Assembly: GCA_016165875.1 (NCBI GenBank)
Contig: JABBOT010000002.1
Location: forward strand, 25,000,265 to 25,064,264
DNA: 64,000 nucleotides
Origin: Acanthopleura granulata
Lineage: Eukaryota > Mollusca > Polyplacophora > Chitonida > Chitonidae
Direction: 5' to 3'
This document shows positions 59,494-64,000 of the stretch, piece after piece. The translations under genes were made by a program, and so were the position numbers. Within the stretch, counting starts at the first letter, position 1, and every line of letters begins with the position of its first letter. Under the pieces are notes generated by a model. That model saw nothing but the letters and a program-made list of their open reading frames with translations. It had not been told where the DNA came from and did no database searches.

Positions 59494-61062
59494 GTTCATC
59501 TCCTTTGTCGAATAGTCACAGGAAAATCCACGGCGTAAAAATGTGTGAAAAATTTCCAAAACATTTGCAAAGTACGGAATCAAGATATAGGATCTACATT
59601 AATTCGTATCAGTGAATGACTGAATGTGTATAATATAGGTCACGAGTTCGTACCCATGTAGCTGTTGATGGCACCACTGCGTGAGCCGGTTTGTTGTGTA
59701 ACTAACCATGAGTGTAGTTTATTCAATAAAGCTCTTAATTTACATCTGCGCCCCAACTATCAGATTCGTTGTAAGATATGCTGTTTTACAGCGGTATTTT
59801 TGTGGATGTTTGGTACATACATAAGTATAAAAAATGAAAAAAAAAATTTGCAAAGTGCACACATACATTAACGGTAAGCTGGTAGTTACGTTGGGAATCG
59901 TGTACTTATTAGCGTATATGCATAAGTAACACACTACCATGCACTACGTGCAGCTTGAAAGGATACATGTGATTTCAATCAACGTCATATAACATTGCAA
60001 TTAATATATTTTATATTACATCGTATGTCAGGATTCTAATGTCGTGTATGCTTGGGATATCGAAATGATCTTTTCTGACTTTCTCACTTCTCCTTTCGTA
60101 TGCAAACACGTGGTTCCATACTATGATGGATACCTGGATAAATGAAATGAAATACGCCTTTCCTCGTGTAGTAATCTTTAGCGGCGTTTCAGTACGTTAT
60201 GTCGAATGCTTATCAACGGGATTCACACTTTACAAGGTCCAAACAGTCCTGGAGCCCTGTTATAAACTTTCCACAGGTAAGTCCATGTTTATCGACTTGA
60301 CGCTTACACAGACCAACTATGCATCCATAAAGTATTCCACACGAAGTTTGAAAAACACACCTTCTTATATTTGAGATATATTGCATGACCGGGACACATA
60401 TCACGGTTCAAAGTAAGCAAATTCACGCACTCGGATAATGGAAAGTGCTGCCATGTTATTAATTGAACCAACCAGGCGCGCACTGTTTCCATAAACCAGA
60501 CAATGCAGCCATTCCCGTCAGTGGTTTCTCTAACAAGGCGTATCCAATGCAAGGCCTTCCCAAGAAGAATACTTCCAAGAATTCTGCAGTAAAACTTTAT
60601 TTCTATAGAGTTACCAATCACGTCAAGTGATTGGCCACTTCCGTGTTTCCACCTCTCTTCCGAAATAGCTAAGGTTATATTATTTGTTGCCTTTTTTCAA
60701 TGAAACATTTCACCAGTCACAACACTCGTGTTCAGAGACACGTTATGGTTCTTCGACAGTGGAACAAAATTACTGGGAACGATTCTGATCCCTGCATGAT
60801 TTTCTCGGTCATCAAGCTTAGTGAGATTTTGTTCATACACCTCAATTGTCTAAAGGAATAAGTTTGTGATTAAGCCTTTCAAGGGCTGTTCAAGCTAGCA
60901 AGTTTTCATATACTAGTATGTGCCGCGGCCTTCCGCAACTCAAAAACCGGCCAACCGTCATCTAAGTGAAAGATTCTTGAATATATGGCGTCAGAAACAC
61001 CAGTCATATAAATATAATTGCAAGATGGGTATGTCTGGTGAGCCGAAACGTGCCTATGTTAT

Positions 61063-61235
61063 AAGTGACGCAAGGCAACATTTTGCCACCACAGCGACAA
61101 GGCAAGGCTGTGTCACCACAATGGCAAGACAGCATTGCGCCTGTACAGCGACAAGACAACACTGTGCTGTCAAAACAAAAGATGTTGTGCCATCACAACA
61201 AGACAAAAAAGCTGTGCCTTCACAATGACAGGACG
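61063..61235 (+). repeat. Minisatellite, ~28-bp degenerate unit
   Basis: About six diverged units of the type ACAACGACAAGACA followed by (A/G)CTGTGCC. It reads as an open frame of about 100 codons, but only because the unit lacks stops in that frame. Confidence 0.75.
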
Positions 61236-61254
61236 CCGGTTTTTACTGTTGAAG

Positions 61255-61640
61255 GCATGAACTCGTGACACTCTCGAGAAGGCGACCTGAACTCTTGACA
61301 CTCAGGTGGAGGACAAACAGGTGATATTCTCAGATGGAGACACGCTTTTGGAAAAGATGAACGCATGATGCCTTCGATTAGACAACACAGTCATGACATT
61401 CTCAGGTGGAAGACTTGAACTCTTGACACTGATGGAGGACGAACTCCTTGCACTGGTGGAAGACATGGACTCATGACACTCAGTGTGAGGACATGAACAC
61501 GTGACACTTTCAGCCGGAAGGCATGAACTCATGACAGTGGGAAGACATGAACTGGTGACACTTTCAGCCGGAAGGCATGAACTCACGACAGTCGGAAGAC
61601 ATGAACTTGTGACACTTTCAGGTGGAAGACATTAACTCGT
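61255..61640 (+). repeat. Minisatellite, ~30-bp unit with ~53-bp higher-order period
   Basis: Units of the type GAAGACATGAACTCGTGACA and CTTTCAGGTGGAA are repeated more than ten times. Near 61500-61620 a longer period of about 53 bp (CTTTCAGCCGGAAGGCATGA then ACTCATGACAGTGGG) is clear. Similar units resume at 61862-61955 beyond the TIR element. Confidence 0.8.
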
Positions 61641-61676
61641 CAGAGTGGTAGATGTTATGTATAAAGTGAATTTAAG

Positions 61677-61860
61677 CAATAGTATTATCGTTGTTAAAAG
61701 ATTACACTTTCTGGATATAGCACATATATGTATTGCTGGCCATTTGGTGCCTGACCCTGAGGTCATTGGTTCGAAACCCGGAGAGGTCTCAGCCAATTTT
61801 CAGCACTAGAACCTGTGCTATATCCAGAAAGTGTAATCATTTATAACGAAAATACTATTG
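61677..61860. mobile_element. Small TIR element interrupting a minisatellite
   Basis: Inverted repeats of about 46 bp lie at 61677-61723 and 61815-61860 with few mismatches (core ACACTTTCTGGATATAGCAC). They enclose about 91 bp that contain a tRNA B-box-like GGTTCGAAACCC. GACATTAACTCG occurs on both sides (61628-61639 and 61860-61871), but this is also a minisatellite word, so it may not be a target-site duplication. No coding capacity. Confidence 0.65.
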
Positions 61861-64000
61861 ACATTAACTCGAGACACTTTTTAGTGGAAGACATCAGCTC
61901 GTGACACTGAGTGTGAAGACTTGAACTCGTGACACTTTCAGGTGAAAGGCATGAATTCATGGCATGTTTGCTGAAATCCTTCCACGGCCAGCATACAATC
62001 ATGCCTGTACCGAAGTTAACTTTCGTCATGTGTTCTACATGGTAGCCTATTGTGTATACGCATGTCTGGCGGGATGCTATAGCCATTCAAAATTTCAATG
62101 TTTCCGGGGAATTCAAACACATATATTTGAAGTACTCTTCCTCAAAACAGGTGTAGGCCTATAACGTCCAGTCCGCCGTTTTCTCGTGAATGTTTAGATT
62201 CTACAGCTTGACCGTATTCCCATCGTGCCTGCTGCTCAAATATAGTTGTTGACCACTGCCCTAACACAACATCAGGATGAAGCTTGGTTTGCTGTCAGTC
62301 ACGATGAGCAAACCAGGATGAAGTCCTAGGCATTCGACTCTGAGGTAAAATTGATGAACATATAGGGTAAACGGTGTGTACGTTCACACGGATTTGTGTT
62401 TCAGAGGACAGGTCTGTCAAACGGAAATGCCGTATGATCCATTTGGGTGATGTCATTGTACGTTCTCGAGAACATCTCAGCGCCATGATTGTTGAGTGGT
62501 GAATTTCAGTGTCCGCATATCGACATGTATTTAGCGTATCTATCACGAGAAAGTGTGAACAATTTCGCCTGAAAGCTTTCAACCAAAGATTACTCAAATG
62601 GGATAGATTTTCCCGCGTATAATAGCGACTCCAGCCCTGGCGTAATTCTAGGGCAGTCGTAGCCTCATCAGTCTAGCCCTAGATTTGTGCTACTCTAATC
62701 CTAGCTGGCCAGAAAATTGATGTCTAGCAATACGCATATAACCTGGTTTCCCTCAAAACGCCATCCTAAAGGCAGAAATCAACCAAAGGCGAATTGCTTT
62801 AAACAGGCAAGGGTGCCTATTTTTGATTGAGGGAAATGTTTCATTGTATATATATATATACCAGGCTATTGGACAGGTGCAGCTTTGGCCAATAATGAAC
62901 CGATTTATTTACTGAACGTCGACGCTGTATTCAAGAAGTCACTTAGCGGAAGGTACATGTTGAGTTTTTAGAGTGGGGGAAACCTGTGTGCCATAAGTAA
63001 AGCACCGACATTTCTGCAACCAAGGAACGTCTCCACATGTGACACACGAGACTTTCACAAGCAGAAGGAATACCATGCGTGCCTAGGAGCGTTCCTGGTC
63101 TCTTGTTGACACCAATACCGCATTCTCAGGAGTGGTGTTGATTCCCTGTGCAAGGTTGGATAACTTGTGTATCTCTGGCACCTTGCAGCTGTACGACAAG
63201 TATCTGTAACCATTCGGTCAGGGTTCACTGTCTATTTCATATACTAACAAATTACAATCTATTGCATGGAGATGACGTTTTACCTGCGCCAAATAATAAT
63301 ACGCTCAATGTGCTTATATTAAGCAGAAGTTTGTTTTTCCATGATCTATGTTGATATTGTTTCTATCTCATAACGTAAATGATCATTACAATACTTCATA
63401 AGATACTACCCCCACTGGACTCGACAGCTGCTACTTAGAGAATCCCGGGACAGAAAGAAATCAGTCAGCTTTAGTGTTGAATGCCCCAATATCGGAGCGG
63501 AATGCTCACCATACATGTACATCTGTGTATTCTGAAGTTGGGAAAAATTGTCCCATTACATCCACACTGCTAAGAAAACACATCAAATCAACATTATGGT
63601 AAAATCAGAGGTTGAAATATACTTGTACACGTGTCATCAATAGTTTATCGACAACATAACAACAAACATTGTTGCCACACATGTAGTGAGGATTTCCCTT
63701 TATTGTAAATCTTCGTTTTCTGCAAGCATCGATGGCACACAAGAAAAACGTTTAAGCCAGAGAATTACTCTTTAAGGATTAACAGCTGTTTTAGTTCTGC
63801 CCTGTTGATGGGGCCCATCGGATTGGCCCATTTGATTGGTTAGCTCTCAAATCAATTTAACCAGTAAAAACGCAACCCTTTCCATAAAAATACAATGTGG
63901 ATTTTATTAGGAGATGAACACTCCTACCTTGAAAAAGAGGCTAGCCAGCCCTTTCTACAGCAATATACATCAATTGATAATCAGCTAAACAATATGACAA

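Larger units (their letters stand above)
57121..64000. other. Repeat-rich 3' flank, no recognised gene
   Basis: The region holds the 3' UTR of the SLC16-like gene, two SINEs (57783-57961 and 58384-58653), a foldback insertion (59254-59493), two minisatellites (61063-61640) and a TIR element (61677-61860). Short open frames have no family resemblance; those at 60920-61590 are readings of the minisatellites. From 62160 to the end I see only a TA microsatellite near 62848 and otherwise unstructured AT-rich DNA. Confidence 0.5.

Noticed and set aside
60304..60621. Minus-strand 105-codon frame, considered as a transposon remnant
   Set aside because: No transposase, RT or other motif could be recognised.
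60920..61586. Plus- and minus-strand frames with Cys/Ser-rich periodic sequence
   Set aside because: Both are translations of minisatellites. Periodicity comes from the DNA unit, not from a protein family.
61733..61815. A second tRNA gene suggested by GGTTCGAAACCC
   Set aside because: Only a B-box-like word is present. No acceptor stem, D arm or anticodon arm can be drawn.
1..64000. CRISPR arrays, operons, prophage or other bacterial systems
   Set aside because: Spliced genes, pol III genes and SINEs show this is animal nuclear DNA. Nothing resembling bacterial defence or mobile gene cassettes was seen.

Overview
The window is animal nuclear DNA: AT-rich and intron-rich, with GT-AG introns, short coding exons, SINE-like repeats and poly(A) signals. 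The recurrent TACATGTA-type words, the abundant tRNA-derived SINEs ending in AAATAAATAAATA, and genes closer in layout to human than to flies suggest a lophotrochozoan, probably a mollusc or relative. That assignment is inference.

Layout, left to right. Positions 1-5343 hold no gene I can recognise. 5344-11525 (+) is the 3' part of a large, low-complexity RNA-binding protein gene: Lys/Gln-, Met/Gly/Gln-, RS- and polyQ-rich tracts and a U2AF-like C-terminal RRM. It carries an apparent 5-nt frameshift inside a repeat. 14586-19496 (-) is ARL16 (5 exons). 19944-31580 (+) is HGS/Hrs (16 exons), head-to-head with ARL16 across 447 bp. 33031-35070 (-) is METTL26 (5 exons), tail-to-tail with HGS. 36491-36561 (-) is a tRNA-Gly(CCC). 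36802-40939 (+) is an MCRIP2-like gene (6 exons), head-to-head with METTL26. 40940-54391 is gene-poor. 54392-57120 (+) is a two-exon SLC16 monocarboxylate-transporter-like gene. 57121-64000 is repeat-rich with no recognised gene.

The main result is the gene order. ARL16-HGS is a divergent pair on human 17q25.3, and METTL26-MCRIP2 is a divergent pair on human 16p13.3, where 17q25.3 also carries the paralogue MCRIP1. Here all four sit side by side in about 26 kb. This looks like the unduplicated ancestral arrangement from which the two vertebrate paralogous regions descend. Functionally, HGS is the ESCRT-0 endosomal sorting subunit, ARL16 a divergent ARF-family GTPase, METTL26 a putative methyltransferase and MCRIP2 a stress-granule/corepressor-associated protein. 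Proximity does not by itself imply a shared pathway.

The accessory DNA contains two long near-perfect foldback insertions with 13-14 bp flanking direct repeats, plus a related diverged copy. It also has a 35-bp tandem repeat that multiplies an MCRIP2 splice donor, a pre-miRNA-like hairpin in an ARL16 intron, a TIR element inside a minisatellite, and at least ten SINE pieces. All gene models come from reading splice sites and reading frame by eye together with remembered family sequences. No alignment, RNA or database evidence was available.
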